In this document: positions 53,823 to 62,948 of the stretch, in pieces
Numbering within the stretch: the first letter of the stretch is position 1
Layout: the number at the start of each line of letters is the position of its first letter
Source of the DNA: JAPPOI01 sp028818055
GTDB taxonomy: Bacteria > Pseudomonadota > Alphaproteobacteria > Rhodobacterales > Rhodobacteraceae
Direction: 5' to 3'
Assembly: GCA_965267405.1 (NCBI GenBank)
Contig: OZ253954.1
Location: 682,001-746,000, forward strand
Length of the DNA: 64,000 nt
Translations under genes and position numbers: made by a program
The notes under the pieces: model-generated
The model's database searches: none
What the model saw: only the letters and a program-made list of their open reading frames with translations
What the model was told of the DNA's origin: nothing

Positions 53823-54758
53823 CTAAGTCCAAGAATACCCGCGAGCCTCCAAGCGGCCTTGAACGCGGCCAGGGTAGTCCGAAACAATCGCGTCAACGTT
53901 AAAGTCGATCATTCGGTCGATGTCTTCAGGTTCGTTCACTGTCCAAACCGCAACCACAAGACCCAGATTGTGCGCGTCGGCGACGGTCTCGGCAGTCACA
54001 TCATTTACATAAGGGCACCATAGCGATCCGCCGGCTTCGGCGACCAACGAGGGAATTTGATGTTCGCGACCGGAAAAGTCTGGGGAGATGGACTTGGATG
54101 AGTCTTCGCCCACTTCGTCATCGTTGTCGGGTAGTTGAGTGAGAAACGAGGTCGGGAAATCGGGTGCTTGATCTTGGCATTCGGCAAGCAAATTCCAATC
54201 GAAACTGTGAAGCAAGGTGCGTTCCTGCATTCCAGCTGCGCGGATTTCAGCTACAACTCTGCTCACAAGCGTTTTGCGATATGCCTGATCGTGCGCGAAG
54301 TCCGGGTCGGACTTAATTTCAAGCATGAGGTTTGCCGCATCGAACCGCGGTTGCTTCACGCGTTCGAGAAGCTCTACCAGACGCGGCACTCGCAAGCCGT
54401 CCAACCGGGCCTGATCCGGGAAACGGCGGCCATAGGCGCTGGAGACATCAACCCGGCCGACGTCAAAACTCTGAAGCTGTTCCCATGTAACGTCTGAGAC
54501 CTTGGGCTCGTCCGTCAGGAAGTTTCCGCTGTCATCCCGGAATGTGGGTGCGTGCAGTCGGTGATTGTGGGTGATGACCGGAACAACGTCTGCGGTCATC
54601 ACCACGTCGAATTCAAGTAGATGTGCGCCAGTAGACATCGCGAATTCGAAGCCGATCAGAGTGTTTTCCGGCAATATACCGCGGGCCCCGCGATGCCCGA
54701 CCACTCGGATCAAGCCATCGCCGCCCCGAAACGCTTCCACAGCGGGAAATCGGGTCAC
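53823..54758 (-). CDS. ugpQ: Glycerophosphodiester phosphodiesterase
   Basis: 311 residues. GDPD motifs: IRVVGHRGARGILPENTLIGF (catalytic His and Arg, ENT) near the start, EFDVVMTADVVPVITHNHRL (metal Glu/Asp, second His), and late VVAVWTVNEPEDI. It splits glycerophosphodiesters to glycerol-3-phosphate and an alcohol. No signal peptide, so it is cytoplasmic like E. coli UgpQ. Its ATG overlaps the ugpC stop by four bases, making it the last gene of the ugp operon. Confidence 0.93.
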   Translation of the reverse strand: MTRFPAVEAFRGGDGLIRVVGHRGARGILPENTLIGFEFAMSTGAHLLEFDVVMTADVVPVITHNHRLHAPTFRDDSGNFLTDEPKVSDVTWEQLQSFDVGRVDVSSAYGRRFPDQARLDGLRVPRLVELLERVKQPRFDAANLMLEIKSDPDFAHDQAYRKTLVSRVVAEIRAAGMQERTLLHSFDWNLLAECQDQAPDFPTSFLTQLPDNDDEVGEDSSKSISPDFSGREHQIPSLVAEAGGSLWCPYVNDVTAETVADAHNLGLVVAVWTVNEPEDIDRMIDFNVDAIVSDYPGRVQGRLEARGYSWT

Positions 54759-55810
54759 GCCGTCAGCCTTTGACCTGTCGTGGGCTCAAACAAATGGATG
54801 TGTGCCGGGTCGATCGCAAACCGTCTTGTCGCACCTTTGTCTCCAATTGCGTGCACACCTGGCAGGCTAACAGTGATGGCGTCCCCGGAGCTGCTCAGAC
54901 GGCCGTGCAGCAGTGTGTTTGCACCAAGAGGCTCCGACATTTGGATATGTGCCTCGATCGGCCCCTGTTCATCAGCAACCAAATGTTCAGGGCGAAGACC
55001 GAGTTTAACCGGGCCGTCATTACCGCTTGCCGGGCCAATTGAAGCGTCGCCCAACATGACCTCTCCACCCGTTATTGTTGCATCAAAAACGTTCATGGCG
55101 GGACTGCCAATAAACTGCGCCGCAAACAAAGTGCGTGGCGTCTCGTAGACCTCCAGCGGCGTTCCGATTTGTTCCGCGACGCCACCATTCATGACGATCA
55201 TCCGGTCAGCCATCGTCATTGCCTCGACCTGATCGTGGGTCACGTAAAGTGATGTTATGCCGAGGTTTTCCTGCAACTCACGGATTTCCAGTCGCATCTG
55301 GACGCGAAGCTTTGCATCCAGGTTCGAGAGAGGTTCGTCAAACAGGAACACAGCGGGTTCACGCACAATAGCTCGGCCCATCGCGACGCGCTGACGCTGA
55401 CCGCCAGACAGTTGGCGGGGCTTTCGATCCAGCAGAGCTTCAAGCTGCAAAAGTTTGGCGGCCTCTTCAACCTTCGCGTCTATCTGATCCTTCGGCATAC
55501 CGGCGATCTTGAGCCCGTAACCCATGTTTTGGCGTACCGACATATGCGGATAGAGCGCGTAGTTCTGGAACACCATCGCAATATCGCGATCCATCGGCTC
55601 TTTGTCATTGGCGCGCTCGCCCCCGATCAGAACATCGCCGTCGGTGACCGTTTCCAGGCCCGCGACCATGCGGAGCAACGTGGACTTGCCACAGCCCGAA
55701 GGCCCGACAATGACGATGAACTCGCCGTCTGCGATATCCATGTTGATGCCATGGATCACATCCGTTGCACCGAAGCTTTTCTTTATGTTCTGAAGTGTGA
55801 CTGTTGCCAT
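54755..55810 (-). CDS. ugpC: Glycerol-3-phosphate ABC transporter ATPase
   Basis: 351 residues. Walker A GPSGCGKSTL, signature LSGGQRQRVAMGRA, Walker B VFLFDEPLSNLD, switch YVTHDQVEAM, and the TOBE region with LGLRPEHLVA. Starts two bases after the ugpE stop. Energises uptake through UgpA and UgpE. Confidence 0.93.
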   Translation of the reverse strand: MATVTLQNIKKSFGATDVIHGINMDIADGEFIVIVGPSGCGKSTLLRMVAGLETVTDGDVLIGGERANDKEPMDRDIAMVFQNYALYPHMSVRQNMGYGLKIAGMPKDQIDAKVEEAAKLLQLEALLDRKPRQLSGGQRQRVAMGRAIVREPAVFLFDEPLSNLDAKLRVQMRLEIRELQENLGITSLYVTHDQVEAMTMADRMIVMNGGVAEQIGTPLEVYETPRTLFAAQFIGSPAMNVFDATITGGEVMLGDASIGPASGNDGPVKLGLRPEHLVADEQGPIEAHIQMSEPLGANTLLHGRLSSSGDAITVSLPGVHAIGDKGATRRFAIDPAHIHLFEPTTGQRLTA

Positions 55811-55811
55811 C

Positions 55812-56666
55812 TTATTTCTCGCTATCGACCAGTCCGCGGACGAAAAGTTTTTGCATCGACACCACCACGATCACTGGTGGGATCATCGCTAGGATCGATG
55901 TCGCCATAATTGTTGGCCAATGCGCAAAATCGTCGCCGGTGGGGAACATCTGTTTGATGCCCATCACGATGGTATTCATTTCCGGATCTGTCGTGATGAG
56001 CAGCGGCCAAAGGTATTGGTTCCACCCATAAATGAATAAAATCACGAAGAGTGCCGCGATATTGGTTCGGCTCATTGGCACCACGATGTCGATGAAGAAG
56101 CGCATTGGACGCGCGCCGTCAACGCGTGCGGCCTCGGCCAACTCGTCTGGTATCGTCAAGAAGAACTGCCGGAACAAGAAAGTCGCGGTTGCGGACGCAA
56201 TGAGTGGAAAAATCAATCCAGAATAACTGTTGAGCATTCCAAAGCCCGCAACGACCTCGAATGTCGGGACGATACGAACTTCGACCGGCAGCATCAGCGT
56301 GATGAAGATCATCCAGAAGAAAGTCGTACGACCGGGAAAGCGAAAATACACAATCGCAAATGCGCTCAAGAGCGAAATTATGATTTTCCCAACGGCAATA
56401 CCTATCGCCATGACGAGGCTGTTGATCATCATGGTGCCAACCGGCACGTTGATCCCCGAAAACAGCGCATTCTTATAATTGATTAGGAACTGATCGCCGG
56501 GCCAGATCGGCATCGGAGGGCGGATGATTTCGGCTTGCGTTACGGTCGAGGCGACAAACGCCAGCCAGATTGGAAAGAAGATGACCAGCACGCCGAGGAT
56601 CATGAACGCGTGCGTCAGCCAGATACTGACACCCCGTTTTTCAACCATGCCGTTTTGCTGCGCCAT
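55812..56666 (-). CDS. ugpE: Glycerol-3-phosphate ABC permease UgpE
   Basis: 284 residues with six hydrophobic segments and the coupling loop EAARVDGARPMRFFIDIVVP. Family-specific start WLTHAFMILGVLVIFFPIWL. The ATG shares one base with the ugpA stop. Partner of UgpA. Confidence 0.92.
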   Translation of the reverse strand: MAQQNGMVEKRGVSIWLTHAFMILGVLVIFFPIWLAFVASTVTQAEIIRPPMPIWPGDQFLINYKNALFSGINVPVGTMMINSLVMAIGIAVGKIIISLLSAFAIVYFRFPGRTTFFWMIFITLMLPVEVRIVPTFEVVAGFGMLNSYSGLIFPLIASATATFLFRQFFLTIPDELAEAARVDGARPMRFFIDIVVPMSRTNIAALFVILFIYGWNQYLWPLLITTDPEMNTIVMGIKQMFPTGDDFAHWPTIMATSILAMIPPVIVVVSMQKLFVRGLVDSEK

Positions 56667-57547
56667 CAGTAATGCACCCGCTTCTCAACGTATTTGAACT
56701 GGATCACGGTCAGCAGCCCGACGACGATCAACAAGATCACGGACTGCGCAGAGGACGAGCCGAGGTCCTGGCCCACAAAACCGTCCGAGAAAACCTTGTA
56801 GACAAGGATTGTCGTCGATTGTTGCGGCCCACCTGCTGTAATTGTGTGGATCACGCCAAAGGTTTCAAAAAACGCGTAAACGATATTCACGACAAGCAAG
56901 AAAAACGCCGTTGGAGTAATGAGCGGCAACACAATACCGAAGAAGCGTCGCCAAAAATGGGCGCCGTCAATCGCCGCAGCCTCGATCACCGACCTTGGAA
57001 CAGATTGCAGTGCCGCAAAGAAAAACAGGAAATTGTAGCTGATGCGCCCCCAGGCAGAGGCGACGACGACGAGCCCCATCGCTTCTCCGCCGTTCAACAC
57101 ATGGTTCCAGTCATACCCCAATTGCCCCAAATACCATGAGACAACGCCGACCCGGGTATTGAACATGAACAACCACAAAACACCTGCAACCGCAGGAGCC
57201 ACCGCATAGGGCCAAATCAGCATAGTGCGGTAGACGCCGGAACCTTTGATCAATCTGTCAGCTAAAACCGCCAGAAAAAGAGCCGGGATCATGCTGCAGA
57301 GCGTCACCAAAATCGAAAAGAAGGCAGTGGTTAGAAACGACGCTCGGTAGAATTTGTCACTCAGGAGAAACTCGAAATTTCCCAATCCCACAAACTGCGA
57401 TTTCAGACCGAAGGGGTCAGGAATGAACAACGACTGCCAGATCGCTTGTCCGGCTGGATAGAAGAAGAACACGGCTGATATCAGCACCTGTGGTGCGATT
57501 AACGCGAGAGGAAGCAGCCAGCCGCGAAATGTGACTCGTTTTTCCAT
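56666..57547 (-). CDS. ugpA: Glycerol-3-phosphate ABC permease UgpA
   Basis: 293 residues, six hydrophobic segments, coupling loop EAAAIDGAHFWRRFFGIVLP, and the conserved early FYPAGQAIWQSLF segment. Lies 69 bases after ugpB. Confidence 0.92.
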   Translation of the reverse strand: MEKRVTFRGWLLPLALIAPQVLISAVFFFYPAGQAIWQSLFIPDPFGLKSQFVGLGNFEFLLSDKFYRASFLTTAFFSILVTLCSMIPALFLAVLADRLIKGSGVYRTMLIWPYAVAPAVAGVLWLFMFNTRVGVVSWYLGQLGYDWNHVLNGGEAMGLVVVASAWGRISYNFLFFFAALQSVPRSVIEAAAIDGAHFWRRFFGIVLPLITPTAFFLLVVNIVYAFFETFGVIHTITAGGPQQSTTILVYKVFSDGFVGQDLGSSSAQSVILLIVVGLLTVIQFKYVEKRVHY

Positions 57548-57616
57548 TAGCGGTTCCGATGTCGCCGAATTCGGGTAACCCGCCCAAGCGAAATTGCCTG
57601 GACGGGTCGACTTTAC

Positions 57617-58927
57617 TTAGCGGTTGGCAGACTCGAACCGACGCAGCAGAGCGTCTCCACGCTCTTTGGCGCTGTCCATCGCTTGTTGTGCCGTCTTGTC
57701 ACCCGACCAGATGGCTTCCAGCTCCTCGTCGATGATGCCACGGATTTGGTCGAAAGAACCAAGGCGCAGACCCTTAGAGTTCGCGGTTGGCTGCTTTGCA
57801 GTCATTTGAATGACGGCAATATCAGTGCCAGGGTTTTCATCGTAGAACCCGGAAGCTCGCGTTGCGTCACCCGCTTCAGCTGTGATCGGCAAGTAGCCCG
57901 TATTCTGGTGCCATGCCGCCTGAACGTCCGAAGTCGAAAGGAAGCTCAGGAACTCGCCAACCCCTTTGTACTCATCAGAGTCGTGGCCTGCCATGACCCA
58001 CAGCGATGCACCACCGATGATGGTGTTTTGGGGCTCAGCGGTGACGGCTTTCCAGTAAGGAAGTGGGCGCACTTCAAAGTCAAACTCGGCTTCCGCATTG
58101 ATACCGGCATAGCCAGCAGAGCTTTCTGTAAATAGCGCACACTCACCCGAACGGAAGTTTGCTCCGCCCTCGTTGCGACGTCCGGTGTAAATGAACTTAC
58201 CGTCTTTCGCCCACTCCTGCATGGCGGACAGGTGAGCGACTTGCGCAGGTCCATTCAACATCAACTCTGTGTCGAGCCCGGCAAATCCATTGTCTTTGCT
58301 GGCGAAAGGCACGTCGTGATAAGCCGAGAAGTTTTCAAGGTGGATCCAGCTCTGCCAAGCAGTCACGAGCGGGCAGTCTTCACCACCGGCTTTCAACGCA
58401 TCGAGCGCGCCGCCGACATTCTCCCAAGTCGAAAGATCCATGTCAGGATCGACGCCGGCAGCTTCAAATGCATCGCGGTTAACCCAAAGAACAGGTGTGG
58501 ACGAGTTAAATGGTAGCGACAGCATATCGCCGTCAGTTGTCGTGTAGTAACCTTTGACAGAACCAATATAGGCGTCAGGGTCAAATGTTGCACCGCTTTC
58601 CGCCATCACTTCGTAAACCGGAACAATCGCACCGCCTGCAGACATCATCGTGGCTGTGCCAACTTCAAATACCATCAAGATATGAGGCTGTTCCTGTGCG
58701 CGAAACGCTGCAATGCCCGCATTCAGAGTTTCGGAATAGTTTCCTTTGTGACTTTGCACGACCTTGTAGTCGCTTTGACTTGCGTTGAATTCATCGACCT
58801 GTGCGGCGACAAGTTCGCCCAAACGTCCGGTGAACGCATGCCAGAACTGGACTTCGGTTTGTGCCGATGCCGCTATCGGCGTCAGCATGGTGGATACGGC
58901 TGCCAAGCCGAACAGATGCTTTTTCAT
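57617..58927 (-). CDS. ugpB: Glycerol-3-phosphate-binding protein UgpB
   Basis: 436 residues. Signal peptide MKKHLFGLAAVSTMLTPIAA ending at SAQTE. UgpB-like: QFWHAFTGRLGELVAAQVDE at the start of the mature part, and a Trp-rich ligand region WQSWIHLENFSAYHD. First gene of ugpB-A-E-C-Q, with GGAGGAAAAT at the ribosome site. Binds glycerol-3-phosphate and probably glycerophosphocholine. Confidence 0.93.
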   Translation of the reverse strand: MKKHLFGLAAVSTMLTPIAASAQTEVQFWHAFTGRLGELVAAQVDEFNASQSDYKVVQSHKGNYSETLNAGIAAFRAQEQPHILMVFEVGTATMMSAGGAIVPVYEVMAESGATFDPDAYIGSVKGYYTTTDGDMLSLPFNSSTPVLWVNRDAFEAAGVDPDMDLSTWENVGGALDALKAGGEDCPLVTAWQSWIHLENFSAYHDVPFASKDNGFAGLDTELMLNGPAQVAHLSAMQEWAKDGKFIYTGRRNEGGANFRSGECALFTESSAGYAGINAEAEFDFEVRPLPYWKAVTAEPQNTIIGGASLWVMAGHDSDEYKGVGEFLSFLSTSDVQAAWHQNTGYLPITAEAGDATRASGFYDENPGTDIAVIQMTAKQPTANSKGLRLGSFDQIRGIIDEELEAIWSGDKTAQQAMDSAKERGDALLRRFESANR

Positions 58928-59054
58928 ATTTTCCTCCCTTGCGCCGTTCTTGGCGCTGATGGCGTCGATAACGGCTAAAAAGCTGACAATTCGCTTCGTG
59001 GCTAAAGAGTACCTTGAGTCAGATATAATGCAAGATGCTTCATGCTTGATTTTT

Positions 59055-59071
59055 CATAACACAATGTTATG
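59055..59071. promoter_or_regulatory. Inverted repeat between ugpB and LysR, likely LysR operator
   Basis: CATAAC-N5-GTTATG, perfect six-pair arms, in the 175-base space between the two divergent starts. It fits the T-N11-A class of LysR sites and is nearer to the LysR gene. Confidence 0.5.
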
Positions 59072-59102
59072 GATTTCGAATTCGCCCACACATGGCAACG
59101 AC

Positions 59103-60008
59103 ATGAAACAGAGCAAAACCCCGCGCATTCGCCAGCTTGAGGCACTCATATCCGTCATCAGTAACGGCTCTATGACATCTGCGGCCGCAGACATGGGCAT
59201 CAGTCAACCTGCAATTAGCCGGCTTCTTTCCGATCTGGGAAAAGACTTCAATTTTCAACTGTTTGACAAGCGCGATGGGCAGTTGGTCCCGTCACAGGAA
59301 GTTCGCCTTCTTGAACCTGACATCAGGCGTGTCATCGAGTTGATGCAGCAAATTGCAGATGCGAGTTCCGACATCACAAAAAGAAAGGCGGGGCATATCC
59401 GCGTTGCCTGTCTTCCGGGCTTCGCCACCAGCCACCTTCCGTCTGTCGTCGCGGAATTTCTTCGCGAACGACCCGGCATATCGATGACAATCGAACCCGA
59501 CCGACCGGAAAGAATCCTCGAATGGATGGTCACCGAGCAGTACGACTTTGGAATCACCGACGGTTTCTTCGGGCATCCCGCAGTGGACCGGACCGATATC
59601 AATGTCCGCACAGTATGCATTTTCCCTAAAGGTCATGATCTGGAGCGACTGGAACGGGTGCGCCCACAAGACCTCGAGAAAGAACGCATCATACATACCC
59701 GCAAAGACAGCGTGTTCTTTCAGGAGCTGGAACGCCGCTTTAGGGAAGATCAGACTGAGCTTCTATCCTACATCGAAGTCCGGCAGTTTACAGCCGCGTG
59801 CGAGCTAGTTTGCCACGGCGCAGGTGTTTCCATCGTAAGCGAGCTCGACGCCGCTAAGTATGTCGATCTGGGTTTGGATTTCAGACCGTTCCATCCAACA
59901 CTTCCCCACGTCATCTCCCTCGTCCGGCCCAGCCATAAAATGCCGTCACTCATTACTCTTGAGTTCATGGAAGACTTCATCGCCAGCCTCGATCCGTATC
60001 TCTTTTGA
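59103..60008 (+). CDS. LysR family regulator facing the ugp operon
   Basis: 301 residues from the ATG at 59103; the open frame continues upstream into the antisense of ugpB but has no ribosome site. Helix-turn-helix GSMTSAAADMGISQPAISRLL, ligand domain with HIRVACLPGFATSHLPSVV and GAGVSIVSELDA. The divergent position makes it the probable regulator of ugpBAEC-ugpQ, in place of the PhoB control of enterobacteria. Related to LysR members that sense small metabolites such as amino acids. Confidence 0.88.
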   Translation: MKQSKTPRIRQLEALISVISNGSMTSAAADMGISQPAISRLLSDLGKDFNFQLFDKRDGQLVPSQEVRLLEPDIRRVIELMQQIADASSDITKRKAGHIRVACLPGFATSHLPSVVAEFLRERPGISMTIEPDRPERILEWMVTEQYDFGITDGFFGHPAVDRTDINVRTVCIFPKGHDLERLERVRPQDLEKERIIHTRKDSVFFQELERRFREDQTELLSYIEVRQFTAACELVCHGAGVSIVSELDAAKYVDLGLDFRPFHPTLPHVISLVRPSHKMPSLITLEFMEDFIASLDPYLF

Positions 60009-60480
60009 GTTTGCCTTTAGGCTGCTTTGTCCGAATAACCGACATTGGATGTCGGCGTAGCGAAAGACCGCTTCGCTACCCTTAGCGAAGCATTCTTCGC
60101 CGGCTCCCGAAGGCGACTTTGGGCGGAAAGCGCAACTTCGCTGGCAGTGCATTACATAGGTGTGCGCTGACACAAGCGCTAACCATCGGTGGAAATCACG
60201 AGATTAGCCTTGAGGGGTAATATCAAGCTAGCAGTGTGAATATGATCGTCGCCAAGCCAGAATTGAGCTTCGACTCCAAGCATCCGCTAATTTGAAGGTC
60301 AAAGGGACAGAGGTTTGTTTTGGCTGCTTGCGAATTTAGATATGGGTTCACCGTACGGATTTCTGTGCCTTTGCCGGCTTCTCTACGAAAATCGCAGGAA
60401 CTCTTTCATATTTCTTGCTTTTCGTACGAAATTCGAAGCAAATTTAAAGTGAAATTCGCGATTCGAAGGGTTCACTTGAT
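60009..60480. other. Intergenic region before the Lrp operon
   Basis: 472 bases with no gene. The left part (about 60050-60140) contains short GCGAAGC/GCTTCGC repeats of the kind scattered in intergenic DNA of this window. The right part is AT-rich and ends in the operator-like repeats at 60421-60468 before the Lrp gene. Confidence 0.55.
60421..60468. promoter_or_regulatory. Candidate Lrp operator repeats
   Basis: Palindrome TTCGTACGAA at 60421-60430, then GAAATTCG at 60428-60435 and 60451-60458 (23 bases apart), and ATTCGAAG at 60431-60438 and 60461-60468. Spacing near two helical turns and position 13-60 bases before the Lrp start fit autoregulation. Confidence 0.45.
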
Positions 60481-60993
60481 TTGGCAGACCTGAATCTGAC
60501 AGAGCAGCGCAGGAGTATTCGCTCTCCGGCCGATGAACTAAACGGCCAGATCATCGCGATCTTAGAGGAGGACGGGCGCACGCCGTTTTCCGAGATCGCA
60601 ATGACCTTGGGTGTGTCCGAAGGCACCATAAGAAACCGCGTCAGTGCGCTTCGCGAGGCCAACATGCTGCGGATCGTGGCCATCGCCGATCCTGTGGCTC
60701 GGGAATACAAGACCGATGCAATCCTTGGTGTCAAAGTTGCGCCGGGAGTTGCGCCTGCGGATGTCGCCTTTAGGTTTCAGGACGATCCACGGGTCGTTTT
60801 CGCGCTTTGGGTGGCTGGCAGTTTCGATCTGATCTTGGAGATTGTCAGCGACGATGCTGACGCTCTTCAGGATTTCCTTGAAGACGAAATTCATTCCGCG
60901 ATCGATATCGCCCATGTCGAGGTGATGATGGGGATGAAGAACTTCAAAAACCAATTCTTGCTGAAACGGGATTGGAAGCCGGAAAATGGGTAA
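60481..60993 (+). CDS. Lrp/AsnC family regulator
   Basis: 170 residues, TTG start at 60481 (no ATG in frame nearby). Helix-turn-helix NGQIIAILEEDGRTPFSEIA then GVSEGTIRNRVSAL, and an RAM-type effector domain (about 75-150). Heads the operon; its stop overlaps the Rieske gene by eight bases, so it likely regulates it. Lrp members in catabolic operons often sense the amino acid or amine being used. Confidence 0.9.
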   Translation: MADLNLTEQRRSIRSPADELNGQIIAILEEDGRTPFSEIAMTLGVSEGTIRNRVSALREANMLRIVAIADPVAREYKTDAILGVKVAPGVAPADVAFRFQDDPRVVFALWVAGSFDLILEIVSDDADALQDFLEDEIHSAIDIAHVEVMMGMKNFKNQFLLKRDWKPENG

Positions 60994-62095
60994 ACTGAAC
61001 AAGACTTTGGCGCGATTCCGCGACGGAGCGCATCCAGCACACGGCCTGCCGCCGGCCGCGTATCTCAGCAAGGTTTTCTGGAAGAAGGAATGCAAAACAG
61101 TACTTGCCGACAACTGGGTCTGCGTCGGAGCCGCGCACGAGTTGACTGCTCCTGGAGATGTTGTGCCGGTGACCGTCGCAGAACAACCTCTCGTGCTCGT
61201 TCGGAAGCAGGACGGAGAGATTGCCGCTTTCCATAACGTCTGCAGCCATCGCTGCATGACGCTGGTGGAAGAGCCAAAAAACGTCGGCAAGTTGATCCGC
61301 TGCCCGTATCACGCTTGGTCCTACGATCTTGATGGCAATCTCAAGGCCTCGCCGCATTTCGGCGGCACCGACACGCATGAGATGGATGGCTTTGACAAGA
61401 CGAAGAACGGGCTCGTTCCCGCGCGTTCGCATGTCTGGCAAGACTGGATTTTCGTGAACCTCAACGGCAACGCTATTGCATTCGAGGACTATGCCGGTGC
61501 GTTGATCTCCCGACTGGACGGCATCGACTTTTCCAAGTTGACCCATATTGGCACGCTCGATTTCGGTGTCGTCGAGACCAACTGGAAACTTATCATGGAG
61601 AACTTCATTGAGCCGTACCACGTACAGTTCGTCCATGCCTCCACGACCGATCAGCCGCTCTCCGATCACTACACAATCGTGGATGGAAATTGCCTTGGCA
61701 GTGCAGTCGATCTCTCGGAAGAAACCGGCACTTCTGGGTCTCTCGCGGTAAGTTCACGCTACCTGACCCTGTACCCAAATTTCATCGTTGGTCGGTACTT
61801 CCCAGACCAGATGGGAGTTTATTTGAACATCCCGCTTGGTCCGGACCGCATGATGCAGAAGAGGTACCTTTACACGACCGAGGATCAAACGCTGCCTCCG
61901 TCGGAGATCGATGGGTTGATGAAGCTCTGGTGGGATGTCCACAAAGAAGACCACGAGATGGTCGAACGCATGTGGCGCGGTCGTCGTTCCGTCGCTGCCG
62001 CAGATGGTGGGCTTTTGTCGCCAGTGTGGGAAGACAGTGTCCGCGCTTTTCAGGAAAAGATCGTGGCCGATGTCACGGCAACAAAGGGGAATTGA
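60986..62095 (+). CDS. Rieske-type aromatic-ring or amine oxygenase, alpha subunit
   Basis: 369 residues. The Rieske cluster ligands are C86 and H88 in NVCSHRCM and C106/H109 in RCPYHAWSY. The catalytic iron site follows in NWKLIMENFIEPYHVQFVH with two His and a later Asp. Such oxygenases either hydroxylate aromatics or, in the choline/carnitine/glycine betaine branch, remove N-methyl groups. No reductase or ferredoxin gene is adjacent. The downstream ligase argues for an amine substrate, but this is inferred. Confidence 0.9.
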   Translation: MGKLNKTLARFRDGAHPAHGLPPAAYLSKVFWKKECKTVLADNWVCVGAAHELTAPGDVVPVTVAEQPLVLVRKQDGEIAAFHNVCSHRCMTLVEEPKNVGKLIRCPYHAWSYDLDGNLKASPHFGGTDTHEMDGFDKTKNGLVPARSHVWQDWIFVNLNGNAIAFEDYAGALISRLDGIDFSKLTHIGTLDFGVVETNWKLIMENFIEPYHVQFVHASTTDQPLSDHYTIVDGNCLGSAVDLSEETGTSGSLAVSSRYLTLYPNFIVGRYFPDQMGVYLNIPLGPDRMMQKRYLYTTEDQTLPPSEIDGLMKLWWDVHKEDHEMVERMWRGRRSVAAADGGLLSPVWEDSVRAFQEKIVADVTATKGN

Positions 62096-62098
62096 CCA

Positions 62099-62533
62099 TT
62101 GAGCGACATTGCGAGCGGATTTCGACTGGCGCATACGATGCTGAGGGTGATGGACACCGACAAATCGCTGGAATTCTACTGCGGCATTCTGGGAATGGAG
62201 GTGCAACGGCGCACCGATTACCCGGACGGCAAATTCACCAACACCTTCATTGGCTACGGGCCGGAGGCCGAATTTCCCTGCCTTGAGTTGACCTGCAACT
62301 GGGATCAGAGCGAGCCTTACGACAAAGGCAACGGCTGGGGGCACATCTGCATCGAAACGCCCGACGTCTACAAAGCCTGCGAAGACCTTGCTGCGGCAGG
62401 CGTGAACATCACGCGCCCGGCGGGCCCGATGAAGAACGGCACCCGCGTCATCGCATTCTGTGAAGATCCGGACGGCTACAAGGTCGAACTCAACGAAAGC
62501 ATAACGAAACACCTGGCCGCGGAGGCAAACTGA
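62099..62533 (+). CDS. Glyoxalase I-like VOC protein
   Basis: 144 residues, TTG start at 62099 with AAGGGG upstream. Lactoylglutathione-lyase type: metal ligands likely His in LAHTMLRV, Glu in CLELTCNW, His in GHICIETPDV and Glu in VELNESI. The RTDYPDGKFTNTFIGYGPEA segment is typical of GloA. Converts methylglyoxal-glutathione adducts, or acts on a related compound in the pathway. Shares one base with the next ATG (TGATG). Confidence 0.9.
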   Translation: MSDIASGFRLAHTMLRVMDTDKSLEFYCGILGMEVQRRTDYPDGKFTNTFIGYGPEAEFPCLELTCNWDQSEPYDKGNGWGHICIETPDVYKACEDLAAAGVNITRPAGPMKNGTRVIAFCEDPDGYKVELNESITKHLAAEAN

Positions 62534-62937
62534 TGGGCGACAAACCAAGACTGATGAAATGGGATCTGGTCGAAGACCGCTACAACGCGATCGGCGAGAA
62601 GGACAGCGATACCTACATCAAACCGATGGTCACCAGCGCCTTCAGCGAAACCATGTGCGGTGGCATCAACGTGTTGAAAAACATTGTCGTGCCTTGGGAT
62701 CTGACCTGCGACGAGATCATTTACGTGCTGGAAGGCATGTTCCGCCTGACCTGTGACGGCGAGACCTACATCTGCAACCGCGGCGACGTGTTGTACATCC
62801 CGAAGGATAATCACATCACTTACGAAGCCGACGAGCGCTGCGTGATTTTTTACGCCGCCTATCCGCACAACTGGAAACAACTCGCGGGCCTGACCCACGT
62901 ACCGGGGATTGACCCCGATGATTTTGTTCCGGGCTGA
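62533..62937 (+). CDS. EutQ-like cupin
   Basis: 134 residues, a single cupin barrel: KNIVVPWDLTCDEIIYVLEG, GDVLYIPKDNHITYEADERC. Similar to EutQ, which occurs in ethanolamine clusters, but without the usual eut neighbours. A single Glu and few His suggest weak metal binding. Coupled to the VOC gene by a one-base overlap; role unknown. Confidence 0.85.
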   Translation: MGDKPRLMKWDLVEDRYNAIGEKDSDTYIKPMVTSAFSETMCGGINVLKNIVVPWDLTCDEIIYVLEGMFRLTCDGETYICNRGDVLYIPKDNHITYEADERCVIFYAAYPHNWKQLAGLTHVPGIDPDDFVPG

Positions 62938-62948
62938 GGAGAAACGCG

